Source of the DNA: Anaerolineaceae bacterium
Lineage (GTDB): Bacteria > Chloroflexota > Anaerolineae > Anaerolineales > Anaerolineaceae
Reading direction: 5' to 3'
NCBI GenBank assembly: GCA_017417055.1
Contig: JAFPZX010000177.1
Location: 1 to 64,000 of the forward strand
DNA length: 64,000 bases
Shown here piece after piece: positions 1 through 8,031 of this stretch (positions are counted from its first letter, which is position 1; each line of letters begins with the position of its first letter). The notes under the pieces were generated by a model. The model saw nothing but the letters and a program-made list of their open reading frames with translations. It did not search any database and had not been told where the DNA came from. Position numbers and translations under genes: made by a program.

Positions 1-1
1 A

Positions 2-109
2 AAGGAACTTGTTCACAATGTGCGATCGCACATGAAATCGGTTCAGTTGAGGCCTGATAAGGTGAAGGGCTTCTTTCAGGTGGCAACTACAAAATATGCT
101 GCTTGTTAA
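2..109 (+). CDS. C-terminal tail of an unknown gene entering from the left
   Basis: One frame is open from the left edge to a TAA at 107-109, giving about 35 basic-rich residues that end in ATTKYAAC. It stops 25 bases before the end of the convergent EAL gene, which is the spacing expected of a real gene end. I do not recognise the family. It lacks a start, so function cannot be read, and a chance open frame of this length is possible. A perfect 16-bp palindrome (ATGTGCGATCGCACAT, 18-33) lies inside it. Confidence 0.4.
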   Translation, partial: KELVHNVRSHMKSVQLRPDKVKGFFQVATTKYAAC

Positions 110-134
110 ATTTACGCAATATTTATATGTCGGA

Positions 135-1796
135 TCAATAATATCCCTGTGCTTTGGTGCAGCCGACTTCTTTCAAAAATTCAAGCTGGTCCTGACGTTC
201 AACGCCTTCGGTTAGCGTATCCACACCCAGCGCGATGGCCATTTTCATGAGTTCCGTCAGGATGATCTTGCTCTCATCACCGTCATCAAAGCGCTGCATA
301 AAGCGCATATCAAACTTGATCAGGTCAAAGCGAATACTTTGCAGAACATCAAGCGAAGAATAACCGCTTCCGAAATCATCCATCCAGACTTTAAACCCGA
401 GGTTCTGAAAACGTTCGACCTGCTCTTTGATAAAATCCAGCTCACTGCCAACTACACTTTCCGTGATTTCGATCGTGATTTTTTCCCGGGAAACACCGGC
501 ATCATCAACCCGTTTGCGGATCTCTTCCACCAGGTCACAGGCGTCAAAGTCCGTACGGGAAAAATTGATGGAGATGGGAACGACTTCCAGACCTTTTTCC
601 GCCTGAATCTTGATTTTGCGCAGAACCTCTTCCACCACATACAAGTCCAGCTTATAAATAAGCTTCACACTTTCCAACGTCGGGATAAAATCGGAAGGAA
701 CCATATATCCCTTGACCGGATCGATCCAGCGGGCTAATGCCTCTTCATCACTGACACGTCCGTTTGCTGTGCGGACGATCGGCTGGTAATAAACTTTGAT
801 CCATTTTTCCCGCAATGCCCGGTCCAGGTTGTCAATAATGTAACGCCTCTTTTCCATATTCGCAAGCATGGATTCATCAAAATATTTGAAACAGGAAAGA
901 AAAGCGCCGCGGTTAACGTCGCAGGCATATTTCGCGTAATCACAAAGGGAACTGAGTTCTCTTTCAGGTTCATTATCAATTACGATCCCGGCACGGACAG
1001 ACATATTGCCGAGTTTATCGATTTGGCTGAATTCAAGAAAAATATCATTCAGTTTGGCTTCAATTCCGGCCGAGTCGGTAAGTACAGAAAAGATGTCCAT
1101 GCCGAAACGGCTGCAATTGTTAGAGCCAAAATGGGTAGCTAAAACCTGCGCGAACTGGCGAAGCAGATGGTCTCCTTTATTAAAGCCATAATTTCGGTTG
1201 TAAAACTTCATCCCGTTGATATTGAAGAATACAATTGCCGGCTGATTTCCATTGGCAGCCATGCTTTTCCGGACAGGTTCCGCGAGTTCCAGAAAACCGG
1301 TCATATTCGGCAGACCTGTCAGCCTGTCATAATAATTTTTGTAATTCAGTGTTTCTCCCGGGATAACTTTGCTGAACGTCTGAGCCGAATCACTTCCATT
1401 CCCGGATGGATCGGGTACGTATCGGCCTTCATTCGCAAACCACACAATGCCGAGACGGACGTCCGGATCCGAATAAATATATTCGCCGCGGGCATGAATG
1501 ATCCAATATTCCCCCTTGATATTCGCGCGGTAAACAATATTACAGGGCTCATTTTCCGCCGCAAAACGAAAAGCAGCGTTGGCAGCTCCGGCTTTATCAT
1601 CCGGATGGACATCCCGAAACATATCGAAATCCATCAAGGAACGGACGTCATCACACTTCAGGTCAAACAATTTCAAAAACCCTTTAGAAAAGACCAGGGG
1701 AACAGTACGATTATCGATAAATTGAAATACAGTAAAAGGAATACTCGATTGCTCCATTAAAGCCATCTCTGCAGTGGAGTATTGATTTTTTTCCAT
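135..1796 (-). CDS. PAS / degenerate GGDEF / EAL protein (cyclic-di-GMP phosphodiesterase candidate)
   Basis: The product is 553 residues from ATG 1796, or 556 from the GTG at 1805; the ATG has AAGG about nine bases upstream. A PAS-like sensor lies in roughly residues 10-130. A GGDEF-type domain begins at YDRLTGLPN, but the signature loop reads FGMDIF instead of GGDEF, so cyclase activity is unlikely. The EAL domain keeps EALARW, the Asn in SINFSR, the Glu in EITES, DDFGSGYSSL, the KxD in IKFDMRF and TEGVE, so it looks catalytically complete for hydrolysing c-di-GMP. No membrane segment is visible, so it is probably cytosolic. The frame stops right after AQGYY, where relatives usually continue about ten residues. 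It is monocistronic and divergent from the polysaccharide locus; any link to that locus is inference. Confidence 0.85.
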   Translation of the reverse strand: MEKNQYSTAEMALMEQSSIPFTVFQFIDNRTVPLVFSKGFLKLFDLKCDDVRSLMDFDMFRDVHPDDKAGAANAAFRFAAENEPCNIVYRANIKGEYWIIHARGEYIYSDPDVRLGIVWFANEGRYVPDPSGNGSDSAQTFSKVIPGETLNYKNYYDRLTGLPNMTGFLELAEPVRKSMAANGNQPAIVFFNINGMKFYNRNYGFNKGDHLLRQFAQVLATHFGSNNCSRFGMDIFSVLTDSAGIEAKLNDIFLEFSQIDKLGNMSVRAGIVIDNEPERELSSLCDYAKYACDVNRGAFLSCFKYFDESMLANMEKRRYIIDNLDRALREKWIKVYYQPIVRTANGRVSDEEALARWIDPVKGYMVPSDFIPTLESVKLIYKLDLYVVEEVLRKIKIQAEKGLEVVPISINFSRTDFDACDLVEEIRKRVDDAGVSREKITIEITESVVGSELDFIKEQVERFQNLGFKVWMDDFGSGYSSLDVLQSIRFDLIKFDMRFMQRFDDGDESKIILTELMKMAIALGVDTLTEGVERQDQLEFLKEVGCTKAQGYY

Positions 1797-2070
1797 CTCA
1801 GTCACACCTTAATTTGTTATTGACAGAGCAAAAGCTCTTCGTGCGGCTTATCTATTTACGCATGCTTTAATGAAGCAAAAGAAATCAGATAATATTTATT
1901 ATATTATTAATACTGACTTCTGGGGTTGATTTCTCTGAAAAATGTACATATTATAAAAAATTATAATTACAAAAACCATAAATCATTTACATATTCCGTT
2001 TGTAATATAAAATGAGTCAACAGCGGTATAATAACAAGAGTATGTGTACAAAATAGATGGAGACAAATCG

Positions 2071-3027
2071 ATGGCCGAAAAAAAACTTGTCAGCATATTG
2101 GTTCCCTGTTACAATGAAGAGGAAAATGTTGTTCCCATCAGTGAAGCGATCATCAAGCAGATGGAAGCACTGCCGCAATATGATTTTGAGCTGTTATTTA
2201 TTGACAATTGCTCAACAGATCAAACCAGGCCATTGTTACGTAAGATCTGCGCAGAAAATCCAAAAATAAAAGCGATTTTCAACGTGAAAAATTTCGGACA
2301 GTTTAACAGTCCGTTTTATGGAATATGTCAAACGACCGGCGACTGCACAATCGTCATTTGCTGCGATTTTCAAGACCCGGTGGAATTAATTCCGGTGTTT
2401 CTGAAGCACTGGGAAGAAGGCTACCAAATTGTATGCGGGGTCAAAACTTCCAGTAAAGAAAGCAAATTGATGTACAACCTGCGTACATTTTACTATAAGA
2501 TCATTAAAAAGTTTTCAACGATAGACCAAATTGAACATTTTACCGGATTTGGATTATACGACAAAAGTTTCGTGAATGTTCTCCGTTCTTTGGATGACCC
2601 AACACCTTTCATTCGCGGGATCGTCGCAGAACTTGGCGGGAAGCGGAAAGAAGTACCCTATGAACAGCCGTTACGCCGTGCCGGGAAAACCCACAACAAC
2701 TGGTATTCTCTTTATGACGCAGCAATGCTGTCTATTACAAGCTACACGAAAGTTGGTATGCGTATTGCCGAATTCGTCGGTGTCGTTTTTGCAGCGCTCA
2801 GTCTGTTGATTGGTTTCATTTATCTTATTATGAAGCTGATCTTCTGGAATCGATTTGTCGCAGGACAAGCTCCGCTGATTATTATTACATCCCTGATGTG
2901 TTCAACAATTCTGGCCTTTCTCGGCTTTCTGGGAGAGTATATAGCGGCCATCAACACACGTGTGATGCACCGGCCTCTCGTTATTGAGGAAGAACGAATC
3001 AATTTCCAGGAGAATAAAACAAAATGA
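2071..3027 (+). CDS. Family 2 glycosyltransferase with C-terminal membrane anchor (GtrB/DPM1-like)
   Basis: The ATG at 2071 has GGAGA seven bases upstream and is preferred over an in-frame GTG at 2044, giving 318 residues. The GT2 core starts VSILVPCYNEEENV, with DNCSTDQT and CCDFQDPVE (the DxD-like region of polyprenyl-phosphate glycosyltransferases). Two hydrophobic segments follow near residues 225-250 and 262-285. This layout matches enzymes that move a sugar from a nucleotide donor to undecaprenyl phosphate on the cytosolic face. It opens the polysaccharide locus and overlaps rfbF by four bases. A TATAAT box at 2027-2032 could be its -10 element, but no good -35 hexamer is seen. The sugar cannot be deduced from sequence. 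Confidence 0.85.
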   Translation: MAEKKLVSILVPCYNEEENVVPISEAIIKQMEALPQYDFELLFIDNCSTDQTRPLLRKICAENPKIKAIFNVKNFGQFNSPFYGICQTTGDCTIVICCDFQDPVELIPVFLKHWEEGYQIVCGVKTSSKESKLMYNLRTFYYKIIKKFSTIDQIEHFTGFGLYDKSFVNVLRSLDDPTPFIRGIVAELGGKRKEVPYEQPLRRAGKTHNNWYSLYDAAMLSITSYTKVGMRIAEFVGVVFAALSLLIGFIYLIMKLIFWNRFVAGQAPLIIITSLMCSTILAFLGFLGEYIAAINTRVMHRPLVIEEERINFQENKTK

Positions 3028-3803
3028 AAGCAGTGATTTTAGCCGGCGGATACGGGACGAGAATTTCCGAAGAGTCACAATTCAAACCGAAACCCATGCT
3101 TGAAATCGGGGAACATCCGATCCTGTGGCATATCATGAAAGGATATTCCACGTTCGGTGTAAAAGATTTTATTATCTGTGCCGGATACAAACAACATGTA
3201 ATCAAAGAATGGTTCGCTGACTATTTTCTTCACACATCGGATGTTACCTTTGATTTTGAACAGGACAACAAAATTATTTATCATGACAAACACGCCGAAA
3301 AATGGCGTGTCACAGTAGTAGATACAGGTCTTGATACGATGACCGGCGGTCGAGTCAAACGGGTTCAGAAATATATTGGCAATGAACCTTTTTATTTGAC
3401 ATATGGTGATGCTGTCTCCAACGTAAATATTGAAGAGCTAACCCGATTCCATTTCCAACAGGGGAAATGCATGACCATAACCGCAGTCAGTTTAGCCCAG
3501 CAAAAAGGGGTTCTGGATATTGACGAAAACGGTATGGTTTTATCATTCCGGGAAAAAGATAATATCGACGGTGCACTGATCAACGGGGGATTTATGGTAT
3601 GCAATCCTGAAATCTTCAATTACCTGGAAGGAGATCAGACGATTTTTGAACAGGGCCCCATGCGTCAACTCGTTCAAGAGCATGAAATGCAAAGTTTCTA
3701 TCATACCGGTTTTTGGCAATGCATGGATACCAAACGGGAAAGAGACAAATTGGAAGCACTTTGGGCAAGCGGAAACGCACCCTGGAAGATATGGAACGAC
3801 TGA
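3024..3803 (+). CDS. rfbF: Glucose-1-phosphate cytidylyltransferase
   Basis: This 259-residue enzyme should make CDP-glucose from CTP and glucose-1-phosphate, the entry step to CDP-3,6-dideoxyhexoses. The N-terminal signature LAGGYGTRISEE followed by FKPKPMLEIGEHPILWHIMK is diagnostic for RfbF/DdhA rather than glucose-1-phosphate thymidylyl- or uridylyltransferases. TGGRVKRVQKYIG, and FWQCMDTKRERD near the C terminus, also fit. Length equals the family norm of about 257. The start overlaps the GT2 stop in an ATGA arrangement, implying translational coupling, and rfbG follows one base after the stop. Confidence 0.95.
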   Translation: MKAVILAGGYGTRISEESQFKPKPMLEIGEHPILWHIMKGYSTFGVKDFIICAGYKQHVIKEWFADYFLHTSDVTFDFEQDNKIIYHDKHAEKWRVTVVDTGLDTMTGGRVKRVQKYIGNEPFYLTYGDAVSNVNIEELTRFHFQQGKCMTITAVSLAQQKGVLDIDENGMVLSFREKDNIDGALINGGFMVCNPEIFNYLEGDQTIFEQGPMRQLVQEHEMQSFYHTGFWQCMDTKRERDKLEALWASGNAPWKIWND

Positions 3804-3804
3804 T

Positions 3805-4866
3805 ATGGCAGCGTTTGATATCAATTTTTACAAAGGGAAAAAGGTACTCATTACCGGTCACACCGGTTTCAAAGGGTCCTGGATGTCTGTTATGCTTGCA
3901 AATGCCGGTGCTGAAGTAACCGGTTATTCCAGCTGCAGCAAGGAAGGACAGAGATTGTTTGACTTATGCGGTATCGAGCATCAGATCAAACATATCAAGG
4001 GTGATGTCAGAGATCTGGATCATTTGACCTCTGTGATGAAAAATAATCAGCCCGAAATCGTGATACACATGGCAGCACAGCCGATTGTCCGGGACAGTTA
4101 CCGCGACCCGGTTGGAACCTATTCAACAAATGTCATGGGAACGGTAAACATTCTCGAAGCTGTCCGTCAAACGGATTCTGTTAAATCTTTCCTAAATGTG
4201 ACGACTGACAAAGTTTACGAAAATAAAGAATGGGCGTGGGGATACCGCGAAAATGAGCCGCTGGATGGTTACGATCCCTATTCCAACTCAAAATCCTGTT
4301 CCGAACTGGTGACACATTCCTATAAAAACAGCTTTTTTACGGATGGACTTGCCGCAATATCCACTGCCCGTGCCGGAAATGTAATCGGCGGCGGAGACTT
4401 TGCCCATGACCGCATCATACCGGACTGCATCCGGGCTGTCATGAAAGAGGAAAAAATCGTCGTCCGGAATCCGTACTCGACCCGTCCTTATCAGCATGTT
4501 CTGGAACCGGTATATGCCTACCTGATGATCGCAGCGAAGCAATATCAGGATTCCTCTTTTGCCGGATGGTACAACGTCGGGCCTGATGACAGAGACTGCT
4601 TCCAAACGGGTGCACTGGTCGATCTTTTCATAAAGCACTGGGGAGGGAAAGCCGGTTGGATCAACCAATATGACGGCGGCCCGCATGAAGCCAATTTTCT
4701 TAAGCTTGACTGTTCGAAACTTAAAAACGTTTTCGGCTGGAAACCTCGTTGGAATCTGGATACAGCTGTTGAAAAGGTCGTGGAATGGACGAAAGCATGG
4801 TCAGCCGGGCAAAATGTCCGCATTATTATGAACAAACAAATTGATGATTATTTGTCTGCAGATTAA
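3805..4866 (+). CDS. rfbG: CDP-glucose 4,6-dehydratase
   Basis: The product has 353 residues from ATG 3805, one base after the rfbF stop; an in-frame extension upstream lies inside rfbF and is rejected. It is an extended short-chain dehydrogenase that converts CDP-glucose to CDP-4-keto-6-deoxyglucose using bound NAD. Visible elements are the Rossmann motif ITGHTGFKGSW, HMAAQPIVRDSYRDP, TTDKVYENKEW, and the catalytic YxxxK in DPYSNSKSC. These phrases are typical of RfbG/DdhB. It is the second enzyme of the rfbF-G-H block, and rfbH follows after 18 bases. Confidence 0.95.
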   Translation: MAAFDINFYKGKKVLITGHTGFKGSWMSVMLANAGAEVTGYSSCSKEGQRLFDLCGIEHQIKHIKGDVRDLDHLTSVMKNNQPEIVIHMAAQPIVRDSYRDPVGTYSTNVMGTVNILEAVRQTDSVKSFLNVTTDKVYENKEWAWGYRENEPLDGYDPYSNSKSCSELVTHSYKNSFFTDGLAAISTARAGNVIGGGDFAHDRIIPDCIRAVMKEEKIVVRNPYSTRPYQHVLEPVYAYLMIAAKQYQDSSFAGWYNVGPDDRDCFQTGALVDLFIKHWGGKAGWINQYDGGPHEANFLKLDCSKLKNVFGWKPRWNLDTAVEKVVEWTKAWSAGQNVRIIMNKQIDDYLSAD

Positions 4867-4884
4867 ACAACACAGGAGATTGTA

Positions 4885-6228
4885 ATGGGAAACTGGAATA
4901 GCGAAACCGAAGCAAGAGAACAGATCAAAGCCCTCGTAGCGGATTACTATCATGATTTCAAAGAAAAAAAGGAGCCATATCATAAAGGCGACCGCATCAG
5001 CTACGCATCACGTGTTTTTGATGAAAAGGAAATGCAGGCATTGACCGATGCCATGCTGGATTTTTGGCTGACTACCGGGCGCTTTTCCGACACCTTTGAA
5101 AAAGAATTTTCATCATGGATCGGTGTAAAATACGCCCATCTTGTCAATTCCGGTTCCTCTGCAAATCTGCTGGCCTTTATGGCTCTCACCGCACCGGAAT
5201 TGGGCGAACGGCAAATTCGTCCCGGTGATGAAGTCATTACCGTTGCATGCGGATTTCCCACAACCGTAACTCCGATATTAAATTATGGTGCTGTCCCCGT
5301 TTTTGTCGACATAACCATTCCGCAATACAATATTGACGTCACAAAACTGGAATCGGCCCTGAGCGAAAAAACAAAAGCTGTCATGATTGCCCACACGCTT
5401 GGGAATCCGTTTGATCTCAAAACTGTCAAAGAATTTTGTGATAAAAACAAGCTCTGGCTGGTTGAAGACAACTGCGACGCATTGGGAACAAAATACACCA
5501 TCAATGGCGTCACAAAATATACAGGTACATGGGGCGACATCGGCACGTCTTCTTTTTATCCGCCACACCATATGACAATGGGCGAAGGGGGCTGTGTTTA
5601 TACAGATAATCCGCTTCTCCATCGGTTGATCCTTTCCTTCCGGGATTGGGGACGGGACTGCATCTGTCCTTCCGGACGGGATAATTTCTGCGGGCATCGC
5701 TTTGACGGACAGCATGGAGAGCTGCCTGCCGGATATGATCACAAGTACGTCTACAGCCATTTTGGATACAACCTGAAGGTTACTGATATGCAGGCCGCCA
5801 TCGGCTGTGAACAATTGAAAAAGTTTCCCGGTTTCATTGAGCGGAGAATACATAATTGGAACCGCCTTCACAAGGCATTGGAAAAAGCTTCGGATAAATT
5901 GATTCTGCCGGAAGGAGCTGAAAACAGCATTCCATCCTGGTTTGGGTTTTTGATTTCCGTTAAACCGGAAAGCGGATTGGAACGGAACAAAATCACCCGC
6001 TATATTGAAGACCATAATATTCAGACCCGCCTGCTTTTTTCCGGAAATTTGATCAAACATCCCTGCTTTGACCAAATCCGCGGAACGGATGCATACAAAG
6101 TTGTCGGAGACCTTTCCAATACAGATTTCGCAATGAACAACAGTTTTTGGGTAGGCGTCTATCCCGGCATGACAGACGAGATGATCGATCAAATGGCAGA
6201 AATAATTCTTGAAGCTATCCGCTGCTAA
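4885..6228 (+). CDS. rfbH: CDP-4-keto-6-deoxyglucose 3-dehydrase (E1)
   Basis: This 447-residue enzyme of the DegT/aminotransferase fold removes the C3 hydroxyl of CDP-4-keto-6-deoxyglucose using PMP and a 2Fe-2S cluster. It shows NSGSSANL, GDEVITVACGFPTT and EDNCDALG. The position that is the PLP-binding lysine in aminotransferases is histidine, in SFYPPHHMTMGEGG, which is the hallmark of E1 against sugar aminotransferases. Cysteines for the cluster occur in the region DWGRDCICPSGRDNFCGH. The family normally needs an E3 reductase (DdhD/AscD); none is encoded in this window. The RBS is AGGAG seven bases before ATG. Confidence 0.95.
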   Translation: MGNWNSETEAREQIKALVADYYHDFKEKKEPYHKGDRISYASRVFDEKEMQALTDAMLDFWLTTGRFSDTFEKEFSSWIGVKYAHLVNSGSSANLLAFMALTAPELGERQIRPGDEVITVACGFPTTVTPILNYGAVPVFVDITIPQYNIDVTKLESALSEKTKAVMIAHTLGNPFDLKTVKEFCDKNKLWLVEDNCDALGTKYTINGVTKYTGTWGDIGTSSFYPPHHMTMGEGGCVYTDNPLLHRLILSFRDWGRDCICPSGRDNFCGHRFDGQHGELPAGYDHKYVYSHFGYNLKVTDMQAAIGCEQLKKFPGFIERRIHNWNRLHKALEKASDKLILPEGAENSIPSWFGFLISVKPESGLERNKITRYIEDHNIQTRLLFSGNLIKHPCFDQIRGTDAYKVVGDLSNTDFAMNNSFWVGVYPGMTDEMIDQMAEIILEAIRC

Positions 6229-6252
6229 TCAGAGACGATTTGGTACAGATTC

Positions 6253-7962
6253 ATGAAAGCATCAGATTATATTGTTGAATATCTCATCAGAAAAGGAATC
6301 ACAGATGTATTCGGCTATCCGGGAGGGATGGTCACGCAGCTGATGGATTCCTTTGCCCGATATTCAGACCGGATTGCGGCGCATGTGACTTATCATGAAC
6401 AGGGGGCAGCTTTTGCTGCCTGTGGTTATGCGCAAGTTTCAGGAAAACCGGGAGTGGCATATGCCACCTCCGGTCCCGGAGCGACAAACCTGATTACGGG
6501 AATCTGCAACGCATATTTTGATTCCATCCCAACCGTTTTCATCACCGGTCAGGTCAACACCAATGAATCCAAAAGCGGATACGGAGTACGTCAGCGTGGT
6601 TTTCAGGAAACAGATATCGTCTCCATGGTAAAGCCGGTCACAAAATATGCTGCTTATGTTGAAAGCCCGGAAAAACTACCGGAATACCTGGATCGTGCAT
6701 TTACCGAAGCAGAATCAGGACGTATGGGGCCGGCACTGTTGGATATTCCCATGAACATCTTCCGCTCAGAAATCTATCCGCAATCTGCCGCAGATTCGGT
6801 CAAAACGATATCAGAAGATCCATCGATAACGAAAATATTGACAGACGCCTTATCCTGTTCAGAGAGGCCCTGTCTGATCATCGGGAACGGAGTAAAGATC
6901 ACAAACACCGGGAAACAGATCCGGAATTTTCTCGAAAAGTATCAAATTCCGGCAGTAACCAGCATGATTGCGTTTGATGTTCTCGGAAACACATCCCTGA
7001 ATTATGGATTTCTCGGCGCATACGGCACCCGTACCGCAAATTTTATCGCGGCGAAAAGCGATTTAATTATTTCTATCGGCTCGAGACTGGATATCAGACA
7101 GGTCGGAGCAAAAAGAGAGAATTTTGCTCCCAATGCCCGTATCATCCGGTTTGATGTAGACAGAAACGAACTATCCTATCCGGTTCATCAGGATGAGACA
7201 CAAATCTGCACTGATATGGACTCGCTGATGGTTTCGCTGGAAAATATCGCCCCTACACAAAATTATGGTCAATGGATCAAGGTCTGCGATAAAATCCGGT
7301 CCATATTGAGAAATACAGATCAAAACCCGATATCCCAGATGATGAATACCCTCAGTAAAGCAGTTCCCCGGGACGCTGTGATTACAACGGATGTCGGGCA
7401 GAATCAGGTGTGGACTGCACAGTCTTTTCTCCTGAAAGAAGGACAAAAGGTGCTGTTTTCCGGAGGACATGGGGCGATGGGATACGCACTCCCGGCAGCA
7501 ATCGGAGCATGCTATGCCTGCGGAAAGGCCCCCGTCTACTGCATCACGGGTGATGGAGGAATGCAAATGAACATACAGGAGCTGCAGTTCATCGCCCGGG
7601 AACACCTGCCTGTAAAAATTATTGTTCTTAACAATAACGCATTGGGAATGATCCGCCATTTTCAGGAGATGTATTTCGAAGGACGCTATTACCAGACAAA
7701 ACCACAAGGGGGATATACCGCTCCGTCATTCAGTAAAATTGCTGATGTATATGGAATACCGAGCCGGGCTGCATCATTTGAAAACATTTCTGATATATTC
7801 GATGAGATCAGCACCTGCTTTACAGATAAAGAACCGTATTTACTGGAAGTTTTGATCGACAGAGATACATACGTTACTCCAAAACTTGAATTTGGAAAGC
7901 CCAATCAGGACCAGGAACCGCTTCTGGACAGACCCATCTACAATTCGATAATGTCACTTTAA
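6253..7962 (+). CDS. ThDP-dependent acetolactate-synthase-like enzyme, YerE-like by context
   Basis: The product has 569 residues, full length for the ThDP enzyme family. The N-terminal domain has VFGYPGGMV and the activating glutamate in YHEQGAAFAACGYA; SGPGATNLITG follows. The C-terminal ThDP/Mg site is GDGGMQMNIQELQF with NNNALGMI. By sequence alone it could be a catabolic or biosynthetic acetolactate synthase. It sits 24 bases after rfbH, and no ilv genes are near. In Yersinia pseudotuberculosis the same gene order supplies YerE, which adds a two-carbon acetyl unit from pyruvate to CDP-3,6-dideoxy-4-ketoglucose on the way to yersiniose. That role is inference from neighbourhood; assignment to the ThDP family is secure. 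Confidence 0.85.
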   Translation: MKASDYIVEYLIRKGITDVFGYPGGMVTQLMDSFARYSDRIAAHVTYHEQGAAFAACGYAQVSGKPGVAYATSGPGATNLITGICNAYFDSIPTVFITGQVNTNESKSGYGVRQRGFQETDIVSMVKPVTKYAAYVESPEKLPEYLDRAFTEAESGRMGPALLDIPMNIFRSEIYPQSAADSVKTISEDPSITKILTDALSCSERPCLIIGNGVKITNTGKQIRNFLEKYQIPAVTSMIAFDVLGNTSLNYGFLGAYGTRTANFIAAKSDLIISIGSRLDIRQVGAKRENFAPNARIIRFDVDRNELSYPVHQDETQICTDMDSLMVSLENIAPTQNYGQWIKVCDKIRSILRNTDQNPISQMMNTLSKAVPRDAVITTDVGQNQVWTAQSFLLKEGQKVLFSGGHGAMGYALPAAIGACYACGKAPVYCITGDGGMQMNIQELQFIAREHLPVKIIVLNNNALGMIRHFQEMYFEGRYYQTKPQGGYTAPSFSKIADVYGIPSRAASFENISDIFDEISTCFTDKEPYLLEVLIDRDTYVTPKLEFGKPNQDQEPLLDRPIYNSIMSL

Positions 7963-8031
7963 CAGCGGAAACAAATCAGATTCCATCTCAAACACTTGTT
8001 TTTGAATTTACACGAAAGGTTTAGACTGATT

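Noticed and set aside
6253..7962. Annotation as housekeeping acetolactate synthase (ilvB/ilvG)
   Set aside because: The sequence allows it, but no ilv neighbour exists and the gene sits inside the CDP-sugar block; kept as YerE-like by context with stated uncertainty.
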